21,409 nucleotides of DNA from JADCCX01 sp031373545. GTDB lineage: Bacteria > Pseudomonadota > Alphaproteobacteria > Rhizobiales > Beijerinckiaceae. Each line of letters begins with the position of its first letter. Positions within the stretch are counted from its first letter, which is position 1. The notes under the pieces were generated by a model that was not told the DNA's origin, did no database searches, and worked only from the letters and a program-made list of their open reading frames with translations. This document shows, piece by piece, positions 1 to 6,322 of the stretch. A program made the position numbers and the translations under genes. Where the stretch lies: positions 1 through 21,409 of the forward strand of contig JANMMT010000024.1 of the NCBI GenBank assembly GCA_031373545.1. Direction: 5' to 3'.

Positions 1-318
1 GCCGATGATTTCATCCACAAGACGCGAATTGGGTTCGGGCTCACCGTCTTCTGTCTGATCCATCATGGCCGCCCGCACGACCTCCCCTGCGGTGATGCGC
101 CGGCGCTCCTTGGCGAGTTCGTACCCGCCCTTGGGCCCCCGCACGCCCTTGAGAATCCCCGCGCGCACCAACGATTGCAGCAGTGTTTCCAGGTGACGCG
201 GCGGCAGATGATGGCGCGATGCCAGAGCCTTCGCCGCCACGGGACCAGGCCTTGCATGGGTCGCGATATCGACGACGGCAGCGATGCCCAGCAAACTCCT
301 CCGCGACAACAGCATCAT
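1..318 (-). CDS. Rrf2-family transcriptional regulator (partial, C-terminus off the window)
   Basis: The visible 106 residues match the N-terminal winged helix-turn-helix of Rrf2 regulators: an LSRRSLLGIAAVVDIA first helix, a recognition region around residues 30-55 (LPPRHLETLLQSLVRAGIL), then the wing RGPKGGYELA at about 60-70. Rrf2 proteins bind promoter DNA as dimers, and many sense iron-sulfur or redox state through three cysteines just after the wing. No cysteine occurs in the visible part, including the acidic stretch at residues 88-100 where IscR starts its cluster ligands, so an IscR-like Fe-S sensor is unlikely, although the end is missing. The ATG at 316-318 overlaps the dut stop (ATGA), which fixes the start and implies translational coupling. 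It is the last visible gene of the ubiE-ubiB-coaBC-dut unit. Its target is unknown. Confidence 0.85.
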   Translation of the reverse strand, partial: MMLLSRRSLLGIAAVVDIATHARPGPVAAKALASRHHLPPRHLETLLQSLVRAGILKGVRGPKGGYELAKERRRITAGEVVRAAMMDQTEDGEPEPNSRLVDEIIG

Positions 319-791
319 GTCAATTCACTCCCGCTCGTGCCGGTTGATCCGAACCCCTTTGTGCCGCGCGGGGTGTCACCGGGTTCACTCACCTGCACCC
401 AATGGACAGTCACAACAGGCGCAACCACGATCTGCGCGATCCGCATCCCACGGGTGACGACAAAGGGTTCCTCTCCGAAATTCACCAGCAGCACCTTGAC
501 TTCACCTCTGTAATCCGAATCGATCGTGCCCGGCGCATTCAGCACGGTCACGCCATGTTTGTACGCCAGTCCTGATCTTGGTCTGATCTGGGCCTCGAAC
601 CCCGTTGGCAATTGGAGCACAAGTCCGGTCGGGACAAGTATCCTTTCACTTTTTTTTAGTGTGATTTGTTCACCTGATTGTACTGCTGCAATCAAATCCG
701 CTCCGGCTGCGCCTTCCGTTTGCATTTGAGGAAGAGGAAGGCCCTTTGCATGGGCCAATTGAACAATGCGGATGGGCAGAGCTGCGCTCAT
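315..791 (-). CDS. dut: dUTP diphosphatase (dUTPase)
   Basis: This trimeric enzyme hydrolyses dUTP to dUMP and pyrophosphate. It keeps uracil out of DNA and feeds dTMP synthesis. All five dUTPase motifs are present in 158 residues, a normal length: motif 1 AGADL (29-33), motif 2 PRSGLA (71-76), motif 3 NAPGTIDSDYRGEV (85-98) with the likely catalytic Asp91 and the ribose-stacking Tyr94, motif 4 GMRIAQIV (115-122), and the C-terminal lid RGTKGFGSTG (142-151). The ATG at 789-791 overlaps the coaBC stop (ATGA). The gene's own stop overlaps the Rrf2 start in the same way, so the three are probably translationally coupled. One oddity is a run of eight A on the coding strand (650-657) inside an AT-rich patch with codons rare for a GC-rich genome (CTA, AGG, ATA). 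Confidence 0.97.
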   Translation of the reverse strand: MSAALPIRIVQLAHAKGLPLPQMQTEGAAGADLIAAVQSGEQITLKKSERILVPTGLVLQLPTGFEAQIRPRSGLAYKHGVTVLNAPGTIDSDYRGEVKVLLVNFGEEPFVVTRGMRIAQIVVAPVVTVHWVQVSEPGDTPRGTKGFGSTGTSGSELT

Positions 792-2059
792 TGGCCCAGC
801 ATTTCAGCAAGCCGACCGATCAACGCTGCAGCGACACGTTCCTTGGTCATCGTTTCCCAGTGCTCGACACCAGCCGCAGTCACGACATGGACAGTGTTGT
901 CACTTTTCCCGAACACGCCGCCGGTGGTCTCGCCACCAGCGCCAACATCATTGGCGATGATCATGTCACACCCCTTGGACAAGAGCTTGACCTGCGCATG
1001 CGCCACCACATCCTGGGTTTCGGCCGCAAAACCGATGACAAGGCGCGGGCGGCCCGTCGGGCGCTTGGCAACCCCGGCCAGGATGTCGGGGTTCTCGGTG
1101 AACGCAAGGGCAGGCATGCCGGATGCGCCTTTCTTGAGCTTGTGCGCCGCACTGTCCGCCACGCGCCAATCGGCCACGGCGGCGGCGCCGATGAAGACAT
1201 CTGCAGGCAATGCAGCCTCGACCGCATTCTGCATTTCGCGCGCGGTCTCGACCCGTATGACCTCCACGCCGCGCGGGTCGGCCAGGCCGACGGGGCCGGA
1301 AACAAGCGTGACGCGCGCCCCCGCCTCGGCGGCGGCAGCCGCGAGCGCATGGCCCTGCTTGCCGGAAGAACGATTGGCGATGTAGCGCACAGGATCGATC
1401 GGCTCATGGGTAGGGCCGGAGGTGATGATGACATGCCGCCCGCCGAGCGGCGTGCTGCCGGCCCATAACCCCAGTGGCAGGGAAGGGTCATGCAATGGCT
1501 TGGTTGTCGCGCTGGCCAGGGCCTGCTCGATGGCTGCCAACAGCACGGGCGGCTCGGCGAGGCGGCCAATGCCGTATTCGCCGCAGGCCATGGAGCCTTC
1601 CACCGGTCCAATGAAGCGGACGCCATCCGTTTTCAATTGCGCCACGTTGCGCTGTGTGGCGGCATGCTCCCACATCCGCACATTCATGGCCGGCGCAACC
1701 AGCACGGCCTTGTCCGTGGCGAGCAATGCGGTGGTGGCAAGATCGCTCGCCAGGCCATGCGCCATCTTGGCCAAAAGGTTGGCGGTGGCGGGGGCGACCA
1801 CCACCAGGTCAGCGTCGCGCGAAAGCTGAATGTGCCCCATGTCGGCCTCGTCGGTGAGCGAAAACAACTCGCCGTACACCTTGTCGCCTGTGACAGAGCC
1901 CAGCGACAGCGGCGTCACGAATTTGGAACCGGCTTCGGTGAGGATCGCGCGCACCAGAATGTCCTTGCGGCGCATCAGGCGGCACAGATCGAGGACCTTG
2001 TAAGCCGCGATGCCGCCGCCCACGATGAGCAGAACGCGCTTCTGATGGGGCTTGGTCAT
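788..2059 (-). CDS. coaBC: bifunctional phosphopantothenoylcysteine decarboxylase / phosphopantothenate-cysteine ligase
   Basis: CoaBC carries out two consecutive steps of coenzyme A synthesis: CTP-dependent joining of cysteine to 4'-phosphopantothenate (CoaB), then FMN-dependent decarboxylation (CoaC). The CoaC half is residues 1 to about 185, with the flavin-binding start GGGIAAYK (14-21), catalytic His76 in GHIQLSRDAD, the PAMN substrate loop (123-126), and ACGEYGIGR (158-166) with the reactive Cys159. The CoaB half is about 205-423, with TSGPTHEPID (213-222), ANRSSGKQG (228-236) and KLKK (307-310). The length of 423 is usual. The reading frame stays open further upstream to 2206, but the ATG at 2057-2059 is chosen because it starts the flavoprotein fold and has a GGAGG about 9 bases upstream; the extension would run into ubiB. 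The stop overlaps the dut start. Confidence 0.97.
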   Translation of the reverse strand: MTKPHQKRVLLIVGGGIAAYKVLDLCRLMRRKDILVRAILTEAGSKFVTPLSLGSVTGDKVYGELFSLTDEADMGHIQLSRDADLVVVAPATANLLAKMAHGLASDLATTALLATDKAVLVAPAMNVRMWEHAATQRNVAQLKTDGVRFIGPVEGSMACGEYGIGRLAEPPVLLAAIEQALASATTKPLHDPSLPLGLWAGSTPLGGRHVIITSGPTHEPIDPVRYIANRSSGKQGHALAAAAAEAGARVTLVSGPVGLADPRGVEVIRVETAREMQNAVEAALPADVFIGAAAVADWRVADSAAHKLKKGASGMPALAFTENPDILAGVAKRPTGRPRLVIGFAAETQDVVAHAQVKLLSKGCDMIIANDVGAGGETTGGVFGKSDNTVHVVTAAGVEHWETMTKERVAAALIGRLAEMLGQ

Positions 2060-2081
2060 GTCCTGCGGCCTCCGGATGGAC

Positions 2082-3647
2082 TCATTGCAGTTGCCACACC
2101 AGCACCGCCAGCAACCCGGCGATGACCCAGAGCGCAGCATTGCCCCAGCGGGCACGGCGGGCTTCCGCCAGGCCAATGTCGCGCACGCTGTCAGGTGCCA
2201 GCGCAAAGCCCTTGTCCACGCTGCGCTCCAGCTCGCCTAGCAAGCGCTCGCCGCGTGCGAGCATTTCCGGCAGGCGCACGGCCCCCTTGGCCATGTCGGC
2301 CATGCCGCCGCCGGCGTCCTGCAGAAAACCAAGCGGGCCAAGGCGTTTCTCGATCCACGCGCGCACCACCGGTTCCGCCGTCCCCCACATGTTGAGCTGG
2401 GGATCGAGCGTGCGGGCCACACCCTCCACGACCACCATGGTCTTCTGCAGCATCACCAGTTCGGGCCTTGTTCTCATATCGAAAAGTTGTGTCACCTCGA
2501 ACAGCAGCGTCAACAACTTGGCCATGGAAATCTCGTCGGCGCGGCGCTGGTGGATCGGCTCGCCGATGGCGCGGATAGCCTGGGCAAAGTCATCCACCGA
2601 GTGGCGCGCCGGCACATACCCCGCCTCAAAATGCACCTCGGCCACACGGCGGTAATTGCGCGTGATGAACCCGAAGAGAATTTCCGCCAGAAAACGCCGC
2701 TCCTTGTCGCCGATGCGCCCCATGATGCCGAAATCCACCGCAATCAGATTGCCTGCACGATCCGCCATCAGGTTGCCCTGATGCATGTCGGCATGGAAGA
2801 AGCCATCGCGGATGGCGTGGCGCAGAAATGACTGGATGATGGTGCGTCCCAGCGCAGGCAGGTCAAGGTTGGCGGAACGCAAGCTGTCCAGATCCGAGAG
2901 CTGGATGCCATCGATCCATTCCATGGTGAGGACATCCGCACCTGTCAGCTCCCAGTCTGGTGCCGGCACGCGAAAATCGGGATCGCCCTTGGCATTCTCG
3001 GTCATTTCCGAAAGCGCCGCCGCCTCCATGCGCAGGTCAAGTTCGATCGTCACGGATCGCGCAAGCACATCCACCACCGACACGGGCTGTAACCGGTCCA
3101 TGTTGGGCAGCCAGCGTTCGGCAAAGCGTGCACCGCCGTAGAACGCATCGAGATCGCGCTTGAACCGCCGCCCCACGCCGGGGCGCAGCACCTTCACCGC
3201 CACGGTACTCCCGTCACGCACCCGCACCGCCTTGTGGACCTGCGCGATGGACGCTGCTGCGACAGGCTCGCTGAAGGAGCTGAACATTTCACCCAGCGGC
3301 TTTCCGAGTGTCGCCTCGATCTGCCGGATGGCCTCGGCCTGCGGAAACGGCGGCATGCGGTCCTGCAGGCGCTCCAGATCCTTGGCGAGCCCTGCGCCCA
3401 CGACGTCGGGGCGGGTCGCCAGAAATTGCCCGAATTTCACATGACTTGGCCCCAATCGCCCGATGGCGCGGGTCAGGCGCTCGGCATTGTCCGCGCTGCC
3501 GCGCCGCGCCAATGCGTTGGCCACCCAAAGCCCGGGACGTGCCGCAGGAGGCACGAGCGCAGGATCGATGCGCATGAACGCGCCCTCGCGCGCCAGCACC
3601 CAGCCCACCCGCCCAAACCGCAAAACATGACGCACAAAAGCAAACAT
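2082..3647 (-). CDS. ubiB: UbiB-family ubiquinone biosynthesis protein (atypical kinase/ATPase, ABC1/COQ8 type)
   Basis: UbiB/COQ8 proteins are atypical kinase-like ATPases that support assembly or membrane delivery of the ubiquinone biosynthesis complex. With the start at 3647 the protein has 521 residues. Family marks in order: the KFGQ form of the KxGQ motif (71-74), the alanine-rich nucleotide loop AAASIAQVH (130-138), the ATP lysine in VAVKVLRPG (Lys152), the ExD motif ELD (202-204), the catalytic-loop counterpart FFHADMHQGN (283-292), and DFG (305-307). A hydrophobic C-terminal segment (about 503-520) fits a membrane anchor. The frame continues 14 codons upstream, but those overlap the end of ubiE. 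The ATG at 3645-3647 lies 7 bases after the ubiE stop and has only a weak ribosome-binding site, so coupling to ubiE is likely. The exact start is the main uncertainty. Confidence 0.95.
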   Translation of the reverse strand: MFAFVRHVLRFGRVGWVLAREGAFMRIDPALVPPAARPGLWVANALARRGSADNAERLTRAIGRLGPSHVKFGQFLATRPDVVGAGLAKDLERLQDRMPPFPQAEAIRQIEATLGKPLGEMFSSFSEPVAAASIAQVHKAVRVRDGSTVAVKVLRPGVGRRFKRDLDAFYGGARFAERWLPNMDRLQPVSVVDVLARSVTIELDLRMEAAALSEMTENAKGDPDFRVPAPDWELTGADVLTMEWIDGIQLSDLDSLRSANLDLPALGRTIIQSFLRHAIRDGFFHADMHQGNLMADRAGNLIAVDFGIMGRIGDKERRFLAEILFGFITRNYRRVAEVHFEAGYVPARHSVDDFAQAIRAIGEPIHQRRADEISMAKLLTLLFEVTQLFDMRTRPELVMLQKTMVVVEGVARTLDPQLNMWGTAEPVVRAWIEKRLGPLGFLQDAGGGMADMAKGAVRLPEMLARGERLLGELERSVDKGFALAPDSVRDIGLAEARRARWGNAALWVIAGLLAVLVWQLQ

Positions 3648-3654
3648 GGGCGCG

Positions 3655-4482
3655 CTACAACTTCCAGCCCGAGTGAATTTGCACCACACCGCCCGACAGC
3701 GCCATGTGCGTGACGCGCCGGAAGCCCGCCTTGGCGATCATGCCGGCGAACACCTCGGGGCGCGGAAACTGGCGAATGGATTCCACAAGATATTGATAAC
3801 TCGCCGAGTCGCCCGTGACGGCCTTGCCCAATGCCGGGATCACGTTGAACGAGTAGGCATCATAGATACGATCGAGCACCGGCGTGTCGACAGGTGCGAA
3901 CTCAAGACACAGGAATCGGCCACCCGTCTTCAGCGTGCGGAAGGCCTCCTCCAGTGCCAGCTGAATGCGCGGCACGTTGCGGATGCCGAAGGCCACTGTG
4001 TAGCCGTCAAAGGTGCGATCCGCGAAGGGCAGGCTCTCGGCGCTGGCCTCCACGAAGTCGATTACACCGGGCAGATGGCGCTTGGCCGCGCGGTCACGGC
4101 CCACCTCCAGCATGCTGCCGTTGATATCGAGCACCGTGGCATGGGCCGGTCGTCCCTGCACGCTTTTTCCTGGGGCGGATTTGCCCGCCGCATCCAGAAT
4201 GCGGAACGCCACATCGCCCGTGCCGCCCGCCACATCGAGGTGACGCCAGCCGCGATGGGGCGATGGGCGCAGCTGTGCCACCAGCGTGTCTTTCCAGACC
4301 CGGTGCATGCCTGCGGACATGAGATCGTTCATCAGGTCGTATTTGGCGGCGACCGAATGGAAGACATCGTTCACGCGCCCCTGCTTCTCCGTCAGGGGTA
4401 CGGTCTCAAAGCCGAAATGGGTGGTGCCGGGTTCAGGACGGGATGCAGACACGGGAAGCGGCTTTCCTTGCGCGGAATACAT
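3655..4482 (-). CDS. ubiE: ubiquinone/menaquinone biosynthesis C-methyltransferase
   Basis: UbiE is the SAM-dependent C-methyltransferase of ubiquinone synthesis (2-polyprenyl-6-methoxy-1,4-benzoquinol methylation), and of menaquinone synthesis where present. The 275 residues contain the first family signature YDLMNDLMSAGMHRVWK (48-64), the SAM-binding motif LDVAGGTGD (82-90), an acidic LDINGSML strand-helix (118-125), and the second signature RNVPRIQLALEEAFRTLK (168-185). A glycine/lysine-rich stretch of about a dozen residues (99-112) lengthens the loop between the SAM motif and the next strand compared with the E. coli protein. The ATG at 4480-4482 has GAGG four bases upstream. It is the first gene of the minus-strand unit and diverges from mutM. 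Only the quinone that the organism makes is uncertain. Confidence 0.96.
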   Translation of the reverse strand: MYSAQGKPLPVSASRPEPGTTHFGFETVPLTEKQGRVNDVFHSVAAKYDLMNDLMSAGMHRVWKDTLVAQLRPSPHRGWRHLDVAGGTGDVAFRILDAAGKSAPGKSVQGRPAHATVLDINGSMLEVGRDRAAKRHLPGVIDFVEASAESLPFADRTFDGYTVAFGIRNVPRIQLALEEAFRTLKTGGRFLCLEFAPVDTPVLDRIYDAYSFNVIPALGKAVTGDSASYQYLVESIRQFPRPEVFAGMIAKAGFRRVTHMALSGGVVQIHSGWKL

Positions 4483-4517
4483 ACGACCTCATATAGAGCC
4501 TTCCCCACCCAATGCCA

Positions 4518-4550
4518 CGCCCAACTTGACGCGCCCAACTTGACGCGCCC
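4518..4550. repeat. 14-bp tandem repeat in the ubiE-mutM intergenic region
   Basis: The 14-base unit CGCCCAACTTGACG occurs at 4518-4531 and again at 4532-4545 without mismatch, followed by a partial third copy CGCCC (4546-4550). It lies between two divergent genes, so it is transcribed or acts as promoter DNA for one or both. Each copy contains TTGACG, close to a sigma-70 -35 hexamer, but no matching -10 was found at a normal spacing. The function is unknown. Confidence 0.85.
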
Positions 4551-4551
4551 G

Positions 4552-4584
4552 GTCGGGCGCACCCGACGGGCCGCCCTCCGTCGG
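4552..4584 (+). promoter_or_regulatory. two overlapping inverted repeats in the mutM leader
   Basis: GTCGGG (4552-4557) can pair with CCCGAC (4562-4567) around a four-base loop. CCGACGG (4563-4569) can pair with CCGTCGG (4578-4584) around an eight-base loop. The two share bases 4563-4567 and cannot form together. The second ends three bases before the mutM ribosome-binding site AGGAG (4587-4591). No U-tract follows either one. A regulatory role is inference only. Confidence 0.5.
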
Positions 4585-4596
4585 CCAGGAGTCAGA

Positions 4597-5478
4597 ATGC
4601 CCGAACTTCCCGAGGTCGAGACGGTGCGTCGCGGTTTGGCACCCGTGATGGAGGGGCAGCGCATCATCCACGCGGAAATCCACCGCGCCAACCTGCGCTT
4701 TGCTTTTCCGGACAAATTCACCAGCCGCATCACCGGGCGCACCATCACGGCGCTCGGGCGGCGGGCGAAGTATCTCCTGGCGGACCTCGACGACGGCGAA
4801 GTGCTGATCATGCATCTGGGCATGACGGGGCGCTTCATCATCGAAACGCCGTCGCACACGAGCGCACCGGGTGAATTCAATCAGCACATCCCCCGCCATA
4901 GGGCGCACGACCATGTGGTCCTGATCATAGAGGGTGGCGCGCGCATCACCTATAACGATGTGCGCCGCTTCGGTTTCATGGCGCTGGTGCCCCGTGCAGA
5001 GATCGAAACGCATGCCTTGACACGCGACATCGGCATCGAGCCTCTCGGCAACGGCTTCAATGCCGATGTGTTGGCCGCGCTGTTCGCCGGCAAGGCAACG
5101 CCGCTGAAAGCTGCGTTGCTGGATCAGAAACTGATCGCAGGTCTGGGCAACATCTATGTCTGCGAAGCGCTGTTTCTCGCCAATCTCTCGCCCCTGCGCG
5201 CGGCCGGCACCATCGCCGGGCCATCACTCAAGGCACGCCAGCAGCGTGAATTGCTGGTGCAGGTCATCCGCAGGGTGCTGGAAGAGGCCATCGCAGCGGG
5301 TGGCTCGACCTTGCGGGATTTCGCCCACGCCGATGGCTCACTTGGCTATTTCCAGCACAGATTCCAGGTTTATGACCGCATGGGCGATCCTTGCCCCAAC
5401 CCGCTTTGCGCAGGAGCCGTGGAGCGAATCGTGCAATCCGGCCGCTCCACATTTCTCTGCGCAAGGTGCCAGCGCTAA
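4597..5478 (+). CDS. mutM: formamidopyrimidine-DNA glycosylase (Fpg)
   Basis: MutM removes 8-oxoguanine and formamidopyrimidines from DNA and nicks the resulting abasic site. The protein begins with the invariant PELPEVE, in which Pro2 is the catalytic nucleophile and Glu3 assists after removal of Met. It has catalytic Lys58 (RRAKYLL), MHLGMTGRF (72-80), RRFGF (123-127), the helix-two-turn-helix region QKLIAGLGNIYVCEALF (177-193), and a C-terminal zinc finger with Cys266, Cys271, Cys288 and Cys291. The first cysteine pair is spaced C-X4-C rather than the C-X2-C of E. coli; as far as I recall this is usual in Alphaproteobacteria. The 293-residue length is slightly above the E. coli enzyme. The frame is open far upstream, opposite ubiE, but the PELPEVE start and AGGAG at 4587-4591 fix the ATG. 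Confidence 0.97.
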   Translation: MPELPEVETVRRGLAPVMEGQRIIHAEIHRANLRFAFPDKFTSRITGRTITALGRRAKYLLADLDDGEVLIMHLGMTGRFIIETPSHTSAPGEFNQHIPRHRAHDHVVLIIEGGARITYNDVRRFGFMALVPRAEIETHALTRDIGIEPLGNGFNADVLAALFAGKATPLKAALLDQKLIAGLGNIYVCEALFLANLSPLRAAGTIAGPSLKARQQRELLVQVIRRVLEEAIAAGGSTLRDFAHADGSLGYFQHRFQVYDRMGDPCPNPLCAGAVERIVQSGRSTFLCARCQR

Positions 5479-5505
5479 AGTTTTGTCCCCGCCTGGATAA
5501 CTCCC

Positions 5506-5630
5506 GAATCTGTGCACAGCGCAGACGAATCGTTGTGGCAAACCGGCGAATCCAACACCGTCGCCCTGACTTCAGACTTCGCGTGCATCTGTCGATTCGC
5601 TCGTGTTAGACCTAGACGCAGTGGTGATTC
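5506..5630. promoter_or_regulatory. cluster of five GANTC (CcrM-type methylation) sites
   Basis: GANTC occurs at 5506-5510, 5527-5531, 5548-5552 (all GAATC), 5594-5598 and 5626-5630 (both GATTC). The first three are exactly 21 bases apart. CcrM methylates GANTC in most Alphaproteobacteria, and GcrA reads the methylation state at some promoters. At about 60% GC one site per roughly 280 bases is expected from base composition, so five in 125 bases is a local excess. The cluster sits just upstream of the CtrA box in the same intergenic region. The motifs are seen directly; methylation and regulatory use are inferred. Confidence 0.6.
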
Positions 5631-5639
5631 GCTGGGTCG

Positions 5640-5654
5640 TTAAGCCCGTCTTAA
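5640..5654 (+). promoter_or_regulatory. CtrA-binding site (TTAA-N7-TTAA)
   Basis: TTAA at 5640-5643 and TTAA at 5651-5654 are separated by exactly seven bases, the consensus for the cell-cycle regulator CtrA of Alphaproteobacteria. The site is also part of a perfect inverted repeat (GTTAAG, five bases, CTTAAC; 5639-5655). It lies about 90 bases before the start codon of the ybjN-like gene, a position compatible with overlap of the -35 region of its promoter. The match is exact; binding is not shown. Confidence 0.6.
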
Positions 5655-5707
5655 CACCCCTGGAACACCCTTCGTTTGTGTTGCGTGTTCGGACGATCAG
5701 CGGTGGC

Positions 5708-5727
5708 AGAGGCCTCGCCAGGCCTCT
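5708..5727 (+). promoter_or_regulatory. stem-loop in the ybjN-like leader
   Basis: AGAGGCCT and AGGCCTCT form a perfect eight-base-pair stem around the loop CGCC. The stem ends six bases before the purine-rich ribosome-binding site AAGGGGAG (5733-5740). It could shape translation initiation or stabilise the 5' end of the message. No U-tract follows, so it is not a standard terminator. Confidence 0.5.
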
Positions 5728-5744
5728 TCGCGAAGGGGAGCCTC

Positions 5745-6266
5745 ATGAGCCGTACCGAGAACGAAATGACCTTCACAGAAACCATCGACGAACGCATCGA
5801 GCACCCGCTGGACATGGTCGAGCGGCTCGCTTCCGTGAAGGATTGGTCGTTCGAGCGCGACGAGGACGATGAAATCTGCATCTCGGTCAAAGGGCGCTGG
5901 GCGGATTACCACGTCGCCTTCACATGGCTGGACGATCTGGAAACGCTGCACCTCGCCTGCGCCTTCGACCTGAAGGTGCCCGAGCGGCGCAAGCCCGAAT
6001 TGCTCAAGCTGATCTCCACCATCAACGAGCGGCTCTGGATCGGCCATTTCGATCTCTGGTCGAAGGAAGATGTGGTGATGTTCCGTCACGGCCTGGTGCT
6101 GTCGGGCGGGCTGGAGCCCAACTCCAAGCAATGCGAATCCATGCTGAAATCGGCGCTGGATGCCTGCGAGCGCAACTATCAGGGCTTTCAGTTCGTGGTC
6201 TGGGCCGGCAAGAAGGCCGAGGAAGCGATGGATGCCTCACTCTTTGAAACCGTCGGCGAGGCTTGA
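5745..6266 (+). CDS. YbjN domain-containing protein
   Basis: This 173-residue cytoplasmic protein matches the YbjN family, which has a fold like type III secretion chaperones and no agreed biochemical function; E. coli YbjN has been linked to stress tolerance and motility. Visible features are an acidic N-terminal segment (MVERLASVKDWSFERDEDDEICISVKGRW, about 24-52), a WLDDLETLHLACAFDLKVP strand region (61-79), then a helix-strand part LLKLISTINERLWIGHFDLW (87-106) and a FRHGLVLSGG motif (113-122). The frame is open 23 codons further upstream, but the ATG at 5745 has a strong AAGGGGAG four bases before it. A CtrA box and GANTC sites upstream suggest cell-cycle control. proC follows after 56 bases, a pairing common in Alphaproteobacteria, and may share its promoter. 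Confidence 0.85.
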   Translation: MSRTENEMTFTETIDERIEHPLDMVERLASVKDWSFERDEDDEICISVKGRWADYHVAFTWLDDLETLHLACAFDLKVPERRKPELLKLISTINERLWIGHFDLWSKEDVVMFRHGLVLSGGLEPNSKQCESMLKSALDACERNYQGFQFVVWAGKKAEEAMDASLFETVGEA

Positions 6267-6322
6267 AACGCAGGTCTGATCAGGCGCGCTAGCGCTTGGC
6301 TCAAATGATCCGAGGTACGCGC

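Noticed and set aside
4526..4545. TTGACG copies as a sigma-70 -35 box for mutM
   Set aside because: No recognisable -10 hexamer lies 16-18 bases downstream of either copy.
3646..4596. In-frame upstream extension of mutM by 317 codons
   Set aside because: It lies opposite the conserved ubiE gene, and MutM must begin with PELPEVE because the N-terminal proline is the catalytic residue.
5479..5744. Intergenic region as a chromosome replication origin
   Set aside because: It has a CtrA box and GANTC sites next to mutM, but only degenerate DnaA-box matches (at least two mismatches to TTATNCACA), one CtrA site and no clear AT-rich unwinding stretch. A regulated promoter is simpler.
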